This document shows positions 6,159 to 13,672 of a stretch of 64,000 bases of DNA, piece by piece. Position numbers and translations under genes: made by a program. The DNA is from a virus. Location: positions 124,001 through 188,000 of IMG/VR virus record IMGVR_UViG_3300029893_000001; one strand, written 5' to 3'. Below the pieces are notes generated by a model. That model was not told the origin of the DNA and did no database searches. It worked only from the letters and a program-made list of their open reading frames with translations. Position 1 is the stretch's first letter; each line of letters starts with the position of its first letter.

Positions 6159-6632
6159 CTACAACACTTCAGCGTAGGACTGACCACGCCTAATTCTACC
6201 AACGCAACTATGTGCGTGTCCAGTCTGCCGCGCAACTTCGCGATCAGAGAGACCGCGAGATAGTAACGCCCTAATTTTCCTAACCTCAGATGCGAGAAGC
6301 AATCTTCTTCTACTAGGCCGAGAGGATGACAAGGCCTTGTCTATCTGACGTTGCCGTCTCATTCCCATAAGAGGGTACAATCGCTGCATTAGATCAACGG
6401 CAGGAAAACCCTTGACAGTGAAGAAAAACACACGTTTCCATCTTGGGTTCTTCTTGTCCTGGTAGGACCCTACGGTCCCGTGCCCAACAATCAGCCGTAC
6501 CTTTTGTACCACATCTTCATCCGTCATTTGAACAGAAATGCGTGGAGAAGACGGATCGGAAGGAGGCCCCCTCAAAAATGAACCTTCTCCCTCAAGAAGG
6601 CCTGCCAACCAAGATAAATCAGTATCAGTCAT
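6159..6632 (-). CDS. LAGLIDADG homing endonuclease
   Basis: 157 residues with a single catalytic helix LAGLLEGEGSF at residues 9-19; one motif implies action as a homodimer. The beta-strand segment RISVQMTDEDVVQKVRLIVG and the GFPAVDLMQRLYPLM stretch are typical of the fold. The C-terminal 45 residues (VRKIRALLSRGLSDREVARQTGHAHSCVGRI) look like an added helix-turn-helix of resolvase type. It begins 12 bases after the 3' end of the tmRNA and precedes groES, so its cleavage site may lie in or near the tmRNA gene of phages lacking it. Confidence 0.9.
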   Translation of the reverse strand: MTDTDLSWLAGLLEGEGSFLRGPPSDPSSPRISVQMTDEDVVQKVRLIVGHGTVGSYQDKKNPRWKRVFFFTVKGFPAVDLMQRLYPLMGMRRQRQIDKALSSSRPSRRRLLLASEVRKIRALLSRGLSDREVARQTGHAHSCVGRIRRGQSYAEVL

Positions 6633-6643
6633 ATGGTGGGTAA

Positions 6644-7041
6644 TGGACCCGCTGGTATCGAAACCAGGTCCTCGAACGCCTAACTGACTCCGCTACGTGT
6701 GTAGTCTCATTTACCCGCAGATTACGCGCTGCAGGAAGCCGAGACAAGCACCGCGAGGGGCACAACGGCCCTCCACCACTAACCCTTTAGACTTAGCTCG
6801 GTCGGGTCAGAAACCGAGGTGCAACCCGAGTCGATGAGCCGCAGAGGACTATCGGGTGTCCTCCCCTGCGACACCTCACGCCGCGAGGGGCAGAGGCTCG
6901 GCGGTGCCATTGTCGTTAGCAACGACATTGCCGAAGAGGGAAACTACGTTGTTCGCAGTTCTTCATGGGCTTTTAACGAGGCCAGCCCACCTCGACACGC
7001 AGAATCAGGTCGGTTCGTCCGAGTCGAAGCCTTTCGGGCCC
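6644..7041 (-). ncRNA. ssrA: tmRNA (ssrA), one-piece
   Basis: Acts as tRNA and mRNA to free stalled ribosomes and tag the unfinished protein. The 5' end GGGCCCG pairs with 3' CGGGTCC (6645-6651) including a G3-U70 pair, the alanyl-tRNA synthetase identity element, and base 73 is A. GGCTTCGAC near the 5' end matches the conserved tmRNA 5' domain, and CTGGCCTCGTTAAAAGCC matches the segment before the tag in E. coli. The tag frame 6876-6920 reads ANDNGTAEPLPLAA then TGA. The T-arm is at about 6652-6667. CCA is not encoded. The 5' and 3' ends are in normal order, so this is not the two-piece form. Confidence 0.93.
6876..6920 (-). other. tmRNA tag reading frame
   Basis: Fourteen codons plus TGA. 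The encoded ANDNGTAEPLPLAA starts like the E. coli tag (ANDENYALAA) and ends in the LAA-type degron read by ClpXP. GTC lies six bases before the GCT resume codon. Confidence 0.9.
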
Positions 7042-7180
7042 GGACGCTGCCTTTCGGCAGCTAACTGATGGTATGTGTAGAGAAACACATACCAACAGAA
7101 AGGTACAAAGCTAAGCCAGCTATCACTGAGCCAGTGACGAAGAGCGAGAGAAAAGTATCTCTCGCAAAGCTTTATACGGT
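7042..7180 (-). other. tmRNA leader with hairpins
   Basis: GCTGCC/GGCAGC (7046-7061) and GGTATGTGT/ACACATACC (7069-7094) lie just upstream of the tmRNA. They could end the previous transcript or help 5' processing. No copy of the phage promoter motif is seen here. Confidence 0.4.
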
Positions 7181-8164
7181 TCACTGACATAGTCCAGAAA
7201 CCGTTTTCACCAAAAGGCCCGGCTCACTAAGATCGTCTTCATACTCAAAGACAGCGCCAGCAGGGCCCAGAGCATCCTTTACAGAGTCGAGAATAGACTG
7301 CATGACACCACCGTCTTTTTCTCTACCGTACACCCTAAAGAGAACCTGAAAGCCCCCGTCCTGTCGGTCAAAGACGTTCCACGTAAGAACGGGACGGTCC
7401 ATGCGTTGGTGCTTCTGAAAAGCAGAGGCTAACATGACTTGAACGCCCTCATCTTGATAAGTGCTAGCCACTTGGTTCGCAATCTGCGCCCCGATGCGCG
7501 CCACGTCATTAAACACGAGATTCTTTGCTAGAATCTCTAGGCGTGATGAAGCCTTTTTCTTGTTGTCATCCCCATACTGGGACTTACCTGGTTCGGACTT
7601 GACTTCTCCGTTTTCTCGTTGCTTCCCAGTATTTTTCAAGTGGTGTTTCCTGCAAAGTAGCCGGCACTTCTTGACTTCTCGTTTGAATTCCGCCTCGGGC
7701 ACGGACCAGAGTTTCGTGATTGTGAAGCTCTTATCACTCGGGTTCTTATGGTCCAATTCCAAGTTCTCGGTAGAGCCGCAAGTCACACACTTGCCCCCGA
7801 GCATCTTGATCGCTTGCTTTTTGCGTTCGTGGTACCGGTTCTTCTGGTACTTACGCTGATACTCATTCCTAGAGGGATCGTGCTTGGCTTCTCTTGGAGG
7901 CTCCGCCTGGAGAGCCTTTTCGACAAGGGCACGGTCCCCAAAGAGATATTCGTAGTTCTTACGACCCGCATGGTGAAAGTCTAGGACGTGGAAGAAATAA
8001 TCCACAGGACTAGCAAACAATCGAAGGGGCTCTCCATTGAAGTCTACGTTTTTACCGCTCCTGAGAACGCGGAGAAGCTGGTTAACGCCGTCAGCAATCA
8101 TCTCTCGCCGCAAGAGTGGATAACGTGCGCAAAGTACTTGAACTAGAGCTTCTGTCCTGGACAT
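7181..8164 (-). CDS. Phage protein with HNH nuclease inserted in middle
   Basis: 327 residues. The N-terminal third (to about residue 95) and the C-terminal third (from about 205) show no nuclease features. The middle has a complete HNH module: CVTCGSTENLELDHKNP followed by CRLLCRKHHLKN, with basic flanks (RKYQKNRYHERKKQAIKML; KKKASSR). This looks like an HNH gene that entered an existing gene in frame without intein splicing motifs. The outer parts would form a protein of about 210 residues of unknown role. Lies between tRNA-Val and tmRNA. Confidence 0.75.
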   Translation of the reverse strand: MSRTEALVQVLCARYPLLRREMIADGVNQLLRVLRSGKNVDFNGEPLRLFASPVDYFFHVLDFHHAGRKNYEYLFGDRALVEKALQAEPPREAKHDPSRNEYQRKYQKNRYHERKKQAIKMLGGKCVTCGSTENLELDHKNPSDKSFTITKLWSVPEAEFKREVKKCRLLCRKHHLKNTGKQRENGEVKSEPGKSQYGDDNKKKASSRLEILAKNLVFNDVARIGAQIANQVASTYQDEGVQVMLASAFQKHQRMDRPVLTWNVFDRQDGGFQVLFRVYGREKDGGVMQSILDSVKDALGPAGAVFEYEDDLSEPGLLVKTVSGLCQ

Positions 8165-8181
8165 ACGTCCATCAGATAAGT

Positions 8182-8252
8182 CGGCGGGACAGGATTTGAA
8201 CCTGCGACCACCGGTGTGTAAAACCGGCGCTCTACCCCTGAGCTACCCGCCG
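8182..8252 (-). tRNA. tRNA-Val (TAC)
   Basis: 71 bases. Acceptor CGGCGGG/CCCGCCG, anticodon loop TTTACAC, T-loop TTCAAAT. Confidence 0.93.
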
Positions 8253-8274
8253 AAGAAACGTTCCTATTCCGTTT

Positions 8275-8991
8275 TCAACTTTGCTTGCGCTCTAACAACG
8301 CTAGCAAACCTCTATATGCAGCGGAGATTTGCTTGAACTTTTCTGCTGCATCTAATTCTTTACAGCGATCGGGGTGGTACCGAAAAGCCGCTCTTCTGTA
8401 CGCGGCCTTCAGCTCCCTAATCGTCACTCCAGCCCGAACGTTCAAAACCTTATACCACTCTATGGTATTAGGGTCAATTCGCGATTTGCGGGCGGCCTTT
8501 CGGCGTTCCGACTTCTTCTCCCTCTTTTTGGCTTCCCACCATTTCTTAAGACGCTGCCAATCTTGTTCTTCTATTGAGTAGAAATCCCGTCCGCGACGAG
8601 AGTCCAACGGGTCCCAGTTCCAGTAGGAACTAAAGTCCTCCGGAGACTCCTCAAATTCAACAAAGGGGCTTCGAAAGCTCTGAGACGGATTCGGACGTCG
8701 GAACGACGGTTCTCTCTCACTTTCCTCGTCAGTACAAGGCGATCGTCTTGGAGTAAAGGGCCTAATCTTTAGGGCCCACACCATTTTCGCTTCAGGAAGT
8801 AGAATCTCGTAGGGATCGGGGTTGAGCCGATTCATCACCTTGAACCAGCGACCCCGAACCTCCAAAATTAAGGAACGAACTGGCTCTCCAGACGCAGCAG
8901 ACTCCAGGAATACGATATCGCCTACAGTTAGGCGGTGTGCAGGAATTCGTACAACTCCTGAAGGAAGAGAACCGGGAAAAGGCGGAAGCAC
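8275..8991 (-). CDS. DnaJ-domain protein
   Basis: 238 residues. The last 65 residues form a J domain: EWYKVLNVRAGVTIRELKAAYR, then the invariant HPD (RYHPDRC), then AAEKFKQISAAYRGLL. J domains stimulate Hsp70 ATPase and pass clients to it. The N-terminal 80 residues are a small beta-rich part and the middle is charged and low in complexity. There is no glycine-phenylalanine or zinc domain, so it is not a full DnaJ but a recruiter of host DnaK. The GTG start at 8991 has no good ribosome site and the true start may be further in. Confidence 0.85.
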   Translation of the reverse strand: MLPPFPGSLPSGVVRIPAHRLTVGDIVFLESAASGEPVRSLILEVRGRWFKVMNRLNPDPYEILLPEAKMVWALKIRPFTPRRSPCTDEESEREPSFRRPNPSQSFRSPFVEFEESPEDFSSYWNWDPLDSRRGRDFYSIEEQDWQRLKKWWEAKKREKKSERRKAARKSRIDPNTIEWYKVLNVRAGVTIRELKAAYRRAAFRYHPDRCKELDAAEKFKQISAAYRGLLALLERKQS

Positions 8992-9000
8992 TCAACTAAT

Positions 9001-9495
9001 CTAGCGACGTTTGGCCGCAAGTCGAAGCGAATTCGACTTTTTCTTCTTGGAAGACTTCTTCCATTCTGCCCAGCGTTGCCAGCTACGGAAAATCTTCCAG
9101 AGTCTCTTTTGTTCGAATTCGATGGCTCGTCTGTAATCGGGGTGCTTCTGCTCCATGCACATGAAACGGATGCTATGAGGATGCCCATAACCATCTTCGC
9201 TGAACTGCTGTGGCCCATGCTGGAGATGGAGCATTTCATGATAGACCACGAAATCCAAATACCACAAAGGAACCCTGGAGTCATCCATTATCGAGCTTAC
9301 CTTAATCAGTCGCTCATCAAAGACGCACACAGCTTGAAGGGGCTGATACGAAGCGTCTATCTCTTTCTTGCTCAAAGGAAATGTCCGCCAGCCAATTCCG
9401 CCGCAAACAAGCCCGCCGAAGTACTCTAGATTTATCTTGTCAAACCTCTTCAGGAGGTTCGTTTTGCGCGTTTTGGGTTCCCTGGGCTTCCGCAT
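9001..9495 (-). CDS. SprT-like zinc metalloprotease
   Basis: 164 residues from the ATG at 9493-9495, selected for its GGAGGAGG site. LDFVVYHEMLHLQHG contains the HExxH zinc motif, followed about 20 residues on by GHPHS, a likely third zinc ligand. The position of the motif after a conserved beta segment (IGWRTFPLS...AVCVFDERLIKVS) fits the SprT/WSS family, which digests proteins bound to DNA or helps remove blocked complexes. The tail is lysine-rich, suiting DNA contact. Next gene downstream is the J-domain protein (9-base gap). Confidence 0.85.
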   Translation of the reverse strand: MRKPREPKTRKTNLLKRFDKINLEYFGGLVCGGIGWRTFPLSKKEIDASYQPLQAVCVFDERLIKVSSIMDDSRVPLWYLDFVVYHEMLHLQHGPQQFSEDGYGHPHSIRFMCMEQKHPDYRRAIEFEQKRLWKIFRSWQRWAEWKKSSKKKKSNSLRLAAKRR

Positions 9496-9567
9496 TCGAC
9501 AACCTCCTCCGTATCTCAGATAAGGCGGTCTATGCCAGAATTTGACCCGGCCAAGGTCGCACAAAAC

Positions 9568-9592
9568 GTAACGATATCAATACGTTACAAAC
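9568..9592 (-). terminator. Hairpin after tRNA-Lys
   Basis: Minus strand GTAACG/CGTTAC hairpin followed by GTTTTG, ahead of the SprT-like gene and after tRNA-Lys. Likely a weak terminator. Confidence 0.45.
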
Positions 9593-9613
9593 AGGTACAA
9601 AATTGCCACAGAT

Positions 9614-9684
9614 GGGTCGTGCAGGGATCGAACCTGCGACCGTCGGGTTAAAAGCCCGCTGCTCTACCGCTGAGCTAACGACCC
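9614..9684 (-). tRNA. tRNA-Lys (TTT)
   Basis: 71 bases. Acceptor GGGTCGT/ACGACCC, anticodon loop CTTTTAA, T-loop TTCGATC. Confidence 0.94.
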
Positions 9685-9688
9685 GGCT

Positions 9689-9895
9689 TCAAGCCCCGCA
9701 TTGTGTTACACACAACAGCAGGACTAAGAAGGCAAGGATTGCCGAAGCCACAAAGATTCGCGAAGGCCAAATAGGACGAGACGCCAACATTGCATCGTAC
9801 TCTGCCTGAAGCTCTGGATTATCCAGAAGCTCGTCGTAGGAGTACTGCTGCCAATTCAACGTTTGGGTTTGAGTCTCATCTTGGTCCATCTTCAT
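9689..9895 (-). CDS. Small single-pass membrane protein
   Basis: 68 residues. The N-terminal 45 are acidic and glutamine-rich; residues 47-66 (IFVASAILAFLVLLLCVTQC) form one membrane span, leaving a soluble N-terminal part. Its start overlaps the HNH stop by 4 bases. Small tail-anchored proteins in phages are often involved in lysis or membrane control, but nothing here proves that. Confidence 0.7.
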   Translation of the reverse strand: MKMDQDETQTQTLNWQQYSYDELLDNPELQAEYDAMLASRPIWPSRIFVASAILAFLVLLLCVTQCGA

Positions 9896-10197
9896 CCTAC
9901 CTGTGCCAGCATAAGTAACTGGTAGCGGTAGGAGTTCGATTCTCGGTGAGTCTTACGCTTGTGACAGTTAGAGCATAGAACTTGGCACTTGTCAAGTTCT
10001 AAGCTGAGCTGCTCCCACGTGCAGTTTGATTGGATCAGCTTTGAGATGTCAGCCCGTTTGCTGTGAAGGTGGTCGAATTCGAGAACCAGGGGATCGTCTT
10101 CTCCGCATATCGCGCATTCTCGCTCGCAGAGGTAGGAGAAGATTTGTTGCTTTTTGTCATATACCTGACGCTTCCGATCAGCTCTCGTTTTACCCAC
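9892..10197 (-). CDS. HNH endonuclease
   Basis: About 101 residues; the second GTG (10197) is preferred because AAGGAG is 7 bases upstream. CAICGEDDPLVLEFDHLHSKRADI and CQVLCSNCHKRKT supply both zinc cysteine pairs, the catalytic His and the final HNH histidine. Small free-standing HNH proteins of this kind are homing endonucleases. It lies between the SWIM-finger gene and the small membrane protein, close to tRNA-Lys. Confidence 0.9.
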   Translation of the reverse strand: MGKTRADRKRQVYDKKQQIFSYLCERECAICGEDDPLVLEFDHLHSKRADISKLIQSNCTWEQLSLELDKCQVLCSNCHKRKTHRESNSYRYQLLMLAQVG

Positions 10198-10277
10198 GCT
10201 CACTCCTTCGAGTGGGACACAAAGTAGATAAGTGGCCTTTCTACTTTCGTATTTGTGGGTCGAACGAAAATACGGGG

Positions 10278-10601
10278 TCAGGTAGCTGCGGAAGAGGCTC
10301 TAAGTGCGGCGGCCTTTTCGCGCTCCTGCCGAGCCTGGCGGTCGCGCAAGATTTCAACTCCTTTGGGAGTTAGTTCCACGGAGGCAGGCTTTACAAGCTG
10401 CACACCACCACCGGTTGCGTCCACGGGCTTTACGAACTTCGTCTTGAAGACCTTCTTGATGTGCCTGCATGGCTCGTCGCGATTGTCCTTGAAAAAGAAA
10501 TCAAGACAAGTGCACTCAAACCGACTTCCTCTACGGATGACGATGTGACGCTTTGTCCGATCACGTGTCGAATCGACATACGCAACAGTCGTACGCTTCA
10601 T
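10278..10601 (-). CDS. SWIM-type zinc finger protein
   Basis: 107 residues from the ATG at 10599-10601, with GGAGG 8 bases upstream. FECTCLDFFFKDNRDEPCRHIKKVF fits the CxC...CxH pattern of the SWIM zinc finger, which binds DNA or partner proteins. The C-terminal part has VELTPKGVEILRDRQARQER, partly helical and basic. The upstream small gene ends 3 bases before this start, so the two are co-translated. Confidence 0.8.
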   Translation of the reverse strand: MKRTTVAYVDSTRDRTKRHIVIRRGSRFECTCLDFFFKDNRDEPCRHIKKVFKTKFVKPVDATGGGVQLVKPASVELTPKGVEILRDRQARQEREKAAALRASSAAT

Positions 10602-10603
10602 GT

Positions 10604-10813
10604 TCAAATCCTCCTCGAACGGGCAAGAGCAGTAATAGCTAGGTCCAAATGTGCTTTGGCTTCGCTGAGGTCATAAAGCTCTTCGTCCAAGCCATAGTTC
10701 TCCAGAAGCGAAATCTGTGAAGCCATTTCCTCAGCCGCTTCTCTTAGCTTGTGCTTCGTTGGTTTAAGAGCGTCACGCACGAGATGTTTTACTGCAAGAC
10801 TCACTGCCTCCAC
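10604..10813 (-). CDS. Small helical hypothetical protein
   Basis: 69 residues, predicted from composition to be all helical (SLAVKHLVRDALKPTKHKLREAAEEMASQISLLENYG). The GTG start is uncertain; a second GTG lies four codons in. Its stop overlaps the ribosome site of the SWIM-finger gene. No function recognised. Confidence 0.55.
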   Translation of the reverse strand: MEAVSLAVKHLVRDALKPTKHKLREAAEEMASQISLLENYGLDEELYDLSEAKAHLDLAITALARSRRI

Positions 10814-10822
10814 CCTTAAACT

Positions 10823-10861
10823 AAGAAGGGCACCCCTCTTTTACAGAAGGGCGCCCTTCTT
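10823..10861 (-). terminator. Terminator after ParB-like gene
   Basis: AAGAAGGGC/GCCCTTCTT hairpin, 9 bp, followed on the minus strand by AGTTT. It lies 17 bases after the stop at 10878. Confidence 0.75.
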
Positions 10862-10877
10862 ACGATCCTACAGCCTA

Positions 10878-11804
10878 TCAGATGGCCTTAGGGACATCTC
10901 CACGCTTGTAGTAGCGGATGTGCTTGATGTCACGGCCCTCACGGTACGCGTTCCAGGCGTGAATGCAGCGCACGACGGTCTCACGACGAATCGCGTGGCC
11001 TCCACCGTTGTGGTGGTTGTTGATCAGCCAGTCCGCCAAGAGCTTGAGCTGCGGAACGATCTGGCTGTTGATGTCGTAGCGGTTCTGAAGAACCGCGTTG
11101 AAGAACCCGAACGCATCGGGGCGAGCGTTCGGCACGCGCATGCAGCGAATAGCCGCCGCAATGACAGGCGTCGAGGCGATCTTGACGCCACGACGCGGCT
11201 GCGAAAGCTCGATCACCTCATCGAGGAACGGGTGATTGTCGACGATCTCGTTACGCTGCAGCTTCGAGATATTGGCCTTCGCATCGAAGTCACGGAACTC
11301 GTAGAGAATTCCTCCGATCGCCTTCGCAGGCACCTGACGACGTCCCGTCATCTTGCGCAGGTCATTCACCGTGCGGCTCTTGCCGGTGTCGACCACGTCC
11401 AGCGCAGCGCGATCCTTCAGAACAACGATGGTCATATCGCGAAGTACGAACGTCTTCGCCGTGGTCGAAGTGACGTAAGCAGTCAACCGATGCTGCCCAT
11501 CGACCAGCGTTCCGACCTGGGTCAGGCGAATGGGGTCGCCGGTGTTGAGCCACTTACCGGCCTCGATGTCAGCACGGATCTCCGCAACACGGCTTGCGGA
11601 AATCCGACGCTGCTGAGCGTCTCGATGCCCGAGAAGCATCTCAGCGAATTCGCGATCGACGTCGACCGTATACTCGAAACGACCGTCGAGATCACGGCTG
11701 TCATTCGCCGCCTTCATGAGCGCGGCGATGACATCGGGTAGGCGGTTCGTCATAGGCATGACATCCCCCGCAAGAGTCGAAAGCTGAGTAACAGGGCTGT
11801 TCAT
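10878..11804 (-). CDS. ParB-like nuclease-domain protein
   Basis: 308 residues from the ATG at 11802-11804, with AAAGGAAAA upstream. SRVAEIRADIEAGKWLNTGDPIRLTQVGTLVDGQHRLTAYV is the ParB N-terminal signature (IEAGKW...DGQHRL). Phage proteins with this domain may bind or cut DNA, or use CTP as a switch as chromosomal ParB does. The rest is helical and lacks an obvious DNA-binding helix-turn-helix. It follows promoter copy 3 and is closed by a strong terminator, so it is probably a one-gene unit. Confidence 0.8.
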   Translation of the reverse strand: MNSPVTQLSTLAGDVMPMTNRLPDVIAALMKAANDSRDLDGRFEYTVDVDREFAEMLLGHRDAQQRRISASRVAEIRADIEAGKWLNTGDPIRLTQVGTLVDGQHRLTAYVTSTTAKTFVLRDMTIVVLKDRAALDVVDTGKSRTVNDLRKMTGRRQVPAKAIGGILYEFRDFDAKANISKLQRNEIVDNHPFLDEVIELSQPRRGVKIASTPVIAAAIRCMRVPNARPDAFGFFNAVLQNRYDINSQIVPQLKLLADWLINNHHNGGGHAIRRETVVRCIHAWNAYREGRDIKHIRYYKRGDVPKAI

Positions 11805-11856
11805 GTTTGGGATTTTCCTTTCGCTCGAACAAGCAACTTGCACTAAGGCAAGTCAA

Positions 11857-11873
11857 CACTATCGAGAGGGTTC
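11857..11873 (-). promoter_or_regulatory. Putative phage promoter, copy 3
   Basis: Minus strand GAACCCTCTCGATAGTG. The stop codon TAG of the upstream gene lies inside it; the next ATG is 53 bases on. Confidence 0.6.
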
Positions 11874-13091
11874 GGGGTGGAGAGGCCGGACCATTCCAGC
11901 CAGATTTGTCTCGACCAACCAAACGTCTCCAACGTTGTATTGATTGAATGTCCGTAGAGTATCGGGCCGATAACTCCAGGTCTCGCCGTCCTGCGAGAAC
12001 ACTACAGTATAGTCCTCTGACGTCACGATTCGCTGGGGAATAGATCTATCTGCGCGCAAACGCGTACCCCATCGCACAGAGTGGTCATTTCCTGAGGTAA
12101 CCTCGCGGTCTCTTCTTTCCCACTCATGGTAGTTGTACGTGCACCAATTGTCGTAAACCGGACACGTATCGTAGCAGGTGTCGTATTCGGTACGGTAACA
12201 GGTTTCGTAACAGGTATCGCAAGTTTCAGAACAAGATGCGTACCCATTGTTGAGATTCCTGCAGGACGTTCGGCACCGACAATCATGCGGCCGACAATCG
12301 TAAGAAACTTGATGAGGGTTACAATCATGAGGGTTACAATTTCTCGTCCCCCGTTGTCTTGACTCACAATGAGTGTTAAACGCACCAGGGGGCGCTCCCC
12401 ACCCACTTCCGCTTCGAGTAAAGCGTTGTTCGAGGGTTCTCGTGTACTGCCAGCGAATTGAAGATACTCGTGCCTCGTGTTCATGAGGCATGAAAACCCA
12501 AATAAGGACTCCGACAGCACCCAACACAAGAAGAACAACCAACGAAATCGTGAGTGTCTTTGTCCACGAACGCTGTACGTACACCTCCCCCTGAAGGTCT
12601 TCCCACGATTCCGCCCTGGGCTTCGGAGGGGGAGGACGAACAGTCTCTTTTACCTGGGGAGCATTCCGATAATCTCCTCCAGTGAACTCCCGTTCGATTT
12701 GGGACTCAGGTGTATTTTCAGGGAAAAATACACACCCATGAAGCAAGTCAGTCGCAGCCGGACAGGTAGTCAAGCCACACGTCGCACAACGTGGAGGACC
12801 GTCCTCCAACGCATCGGGATTGCTTGCACCACACTGTTTACACGAAGCAAAAACTTCGCGATTGTGATACGCACAGTAGTCGCACTCCCAATTAGGACCT
12901 GCTTTGGCTTGGGCCAGCAGACCAGGATCCGTTACTGCCGCCGCGCTAGTTGCGCGCGACATGTCGTACTTCTCGCTATTGTCTTTAGGATTACCGCATT
13001 CGACGCACTTCATGTCGCGTCCGCGATTTTCCTTGCCGCAAGATGAACACTTCCAACTAACTTCAACAGTCCACGAACGCCGTCCCGCCAT
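11859..13091 (-). CDS. Membrane protein with zinc ribbons and Cys-rich ectodomain
   Basis: 410 residues from ATG 13089-13091 (a GTG 12 bases earlier is possible). Two RanBP2-type fingers come first: SWKCSSCGKENRGRDMKCVECG and NWECDYCAYHNREVFASCKQCG. A further CATC pair follows, then a proline-rich linker, one membrane span (TLTISLVVLLVLGAVGVLIWVF, about residue 190-212) and a C-terminal region unusually rich in cysteine (CNPHDCNPHQ, CRPHDCRCRTSC, CYETCYRTEYDTCYDTC). The Cys-rich part would be outside the membrane and disulphide-bonded or metal-bound. Role unknown. Starts 10 bases after promoter copy 4. Confidence 0.8.
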   Translation of the reverse strand: MAGRRSWTVEVSWKCSSCGKENRGRDMKCVECGNPKDNSEKYDMSRATSAAAVTDPGLLAQAKAGPNWECDYCAYHNREVFASCKQCGASNPDALEDGPPRCATCGLTTCPAATDLLHGCVFFPENTPESQIEREFTGGDYRNAPQVKETVRPPPPKPRAESWEDLQGEVYVQRSWTKTLTISLVVLLVLGAVGVLIWVFMPHEHEARVSSIRWQYTRTLEQRFTRSGSGWGAPPGAFNTHCESRQRGTRNCNPHDCNPHQVSYDCRPHDCRCRTSCRNLNNGYASCSETCDTCYETCYRTEYDTCYDTCPVYDNWCTYNYHEWERRDREVTSGNDHSVRWGTRLRADRSIPQRIVTSEDYTVVFSQDGETWSYRPDTLRTFNQYNVGDVWLVETNLAGMVRPLHPEPSR

Positions 13092-13100
13092 GGTGGTCCC

Positions 13101-13117
13101 CACTATCGACAGGGTTC
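13101..13117 (-). promoter_or_regulatory. Putative phage promoter, copy 4
   Basis: Minus strand GAACCCTGTCGATAGTG. It overlaps the stop of the deformylase gene (TGA at 13116-13118) and ends 9 bases before the ATG of the zinc-ribbon membrane protein. Confidence 0.65.
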
Positions 13118-13622
13118 ACTTCTTACGCTTTCGAAGCACTTTCTCAATAAAGCGCCGCTTATGCCGACTAAGGTGGTCTATCATCAACTTACCGTCCAGG
13201 TGCTCTCCTTCATGCTGAACGCATTGAGATGCAAGTCCTGTGTAGTGAAAGTTGAAGGCATTCCCGTTTCGGTCTAAAGCCTTCCCGGTCACCCATTCAT
13301 ACCGTGGAATAGACTCCACGATTCCCGGAAACGACAAACACCCCTCGTCGCGCATCAAGACCAACTTCTCAGGAGTTTGAAGAACTTCGTGGTTAACCAG
13401 GACTTCCAGTTTCGACTGGTCTGAAGATGTGTCCATTACGAATACACGAAGAGGTATTCCCACCTGAGTGGCTGCCAGCCCAGCTCCGCGATGAGCGTAC
13501 ATGGTCTCAGCCATGTCGTCCACGATACGCTGAAAATCAGCCCCAAACTCACTCACTGGGCTGGCAACGACGCGCAGCTCGGGATCGGGCCAAATCCTAA
13601 TTCGAAGCCGTGTCATACCCAT
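13116..13622 (-). CDS. def: Peptide deformylase
   Basis: About 168 residues. All three family motifs are present: GAGLAATQVG, EGCLSFPG (with the metal-binding Cys) and QHEGEHLDG (the HExxH-type metal site). It removes the formyl group from new proteins. Phage versions are known, and several lack the C-terminal helix of bacterial enzymes; here a basic tail SRHKRRFIEKVLRKRKK is present. The start ATG (13622 or 13616) sits in the distal arm of a 24-bp hairpin and has no clear ribosome site, so expression may depend on that structure. Confidence 0.92.
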   Translation of the reverse strand: MGMTRLRIRIWPDPELRVVASPVSEFGADFQRIVDDMAETMYAHRGAGLAATQVGIPLRVFVMDTSSDQSKLEVLVNHEVLQTPEKLVLMRDEGCLSFPGIVESIPRYEWVTGKALDRNGNAFNFHYTGLASQCVQHEGEHLDGKLMIDHLSRHKRRFIEKVLRKRKK

Positions 13623-13671
13623 TAAACGAAAAGGGCCGAGCCTCACCGCTCGGCCCTTTTCGTTTAATGGG
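13618..13671. terminator. 24-bp perfect hairpin between vWA and def
   Basis: Arms 13618-13641 and 13648-13671 are perfectly complementary around a 6-base loop. It starts 1 base after the stop region of the vWA gene and includes the first ATG of def. The arm carries CCCTTTTCG, but no U-run follows it. Confidence 0.8.
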
Positions 13672-13672
13672 T

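Noticed and set aside
6819-7068. Two overlapping plus-strand frames
   Set aside because: They lie over the tmRNA and have no ribosome site or sensible composition.
7021-7100. Possible hammerhead ribozyme (CTGATG followed by hairpin and GAAA)
   Set aside because: The order CTGATGA-stem-GAAA is not met; the sequence is explained by hairpins just upstream of the tmRNA.
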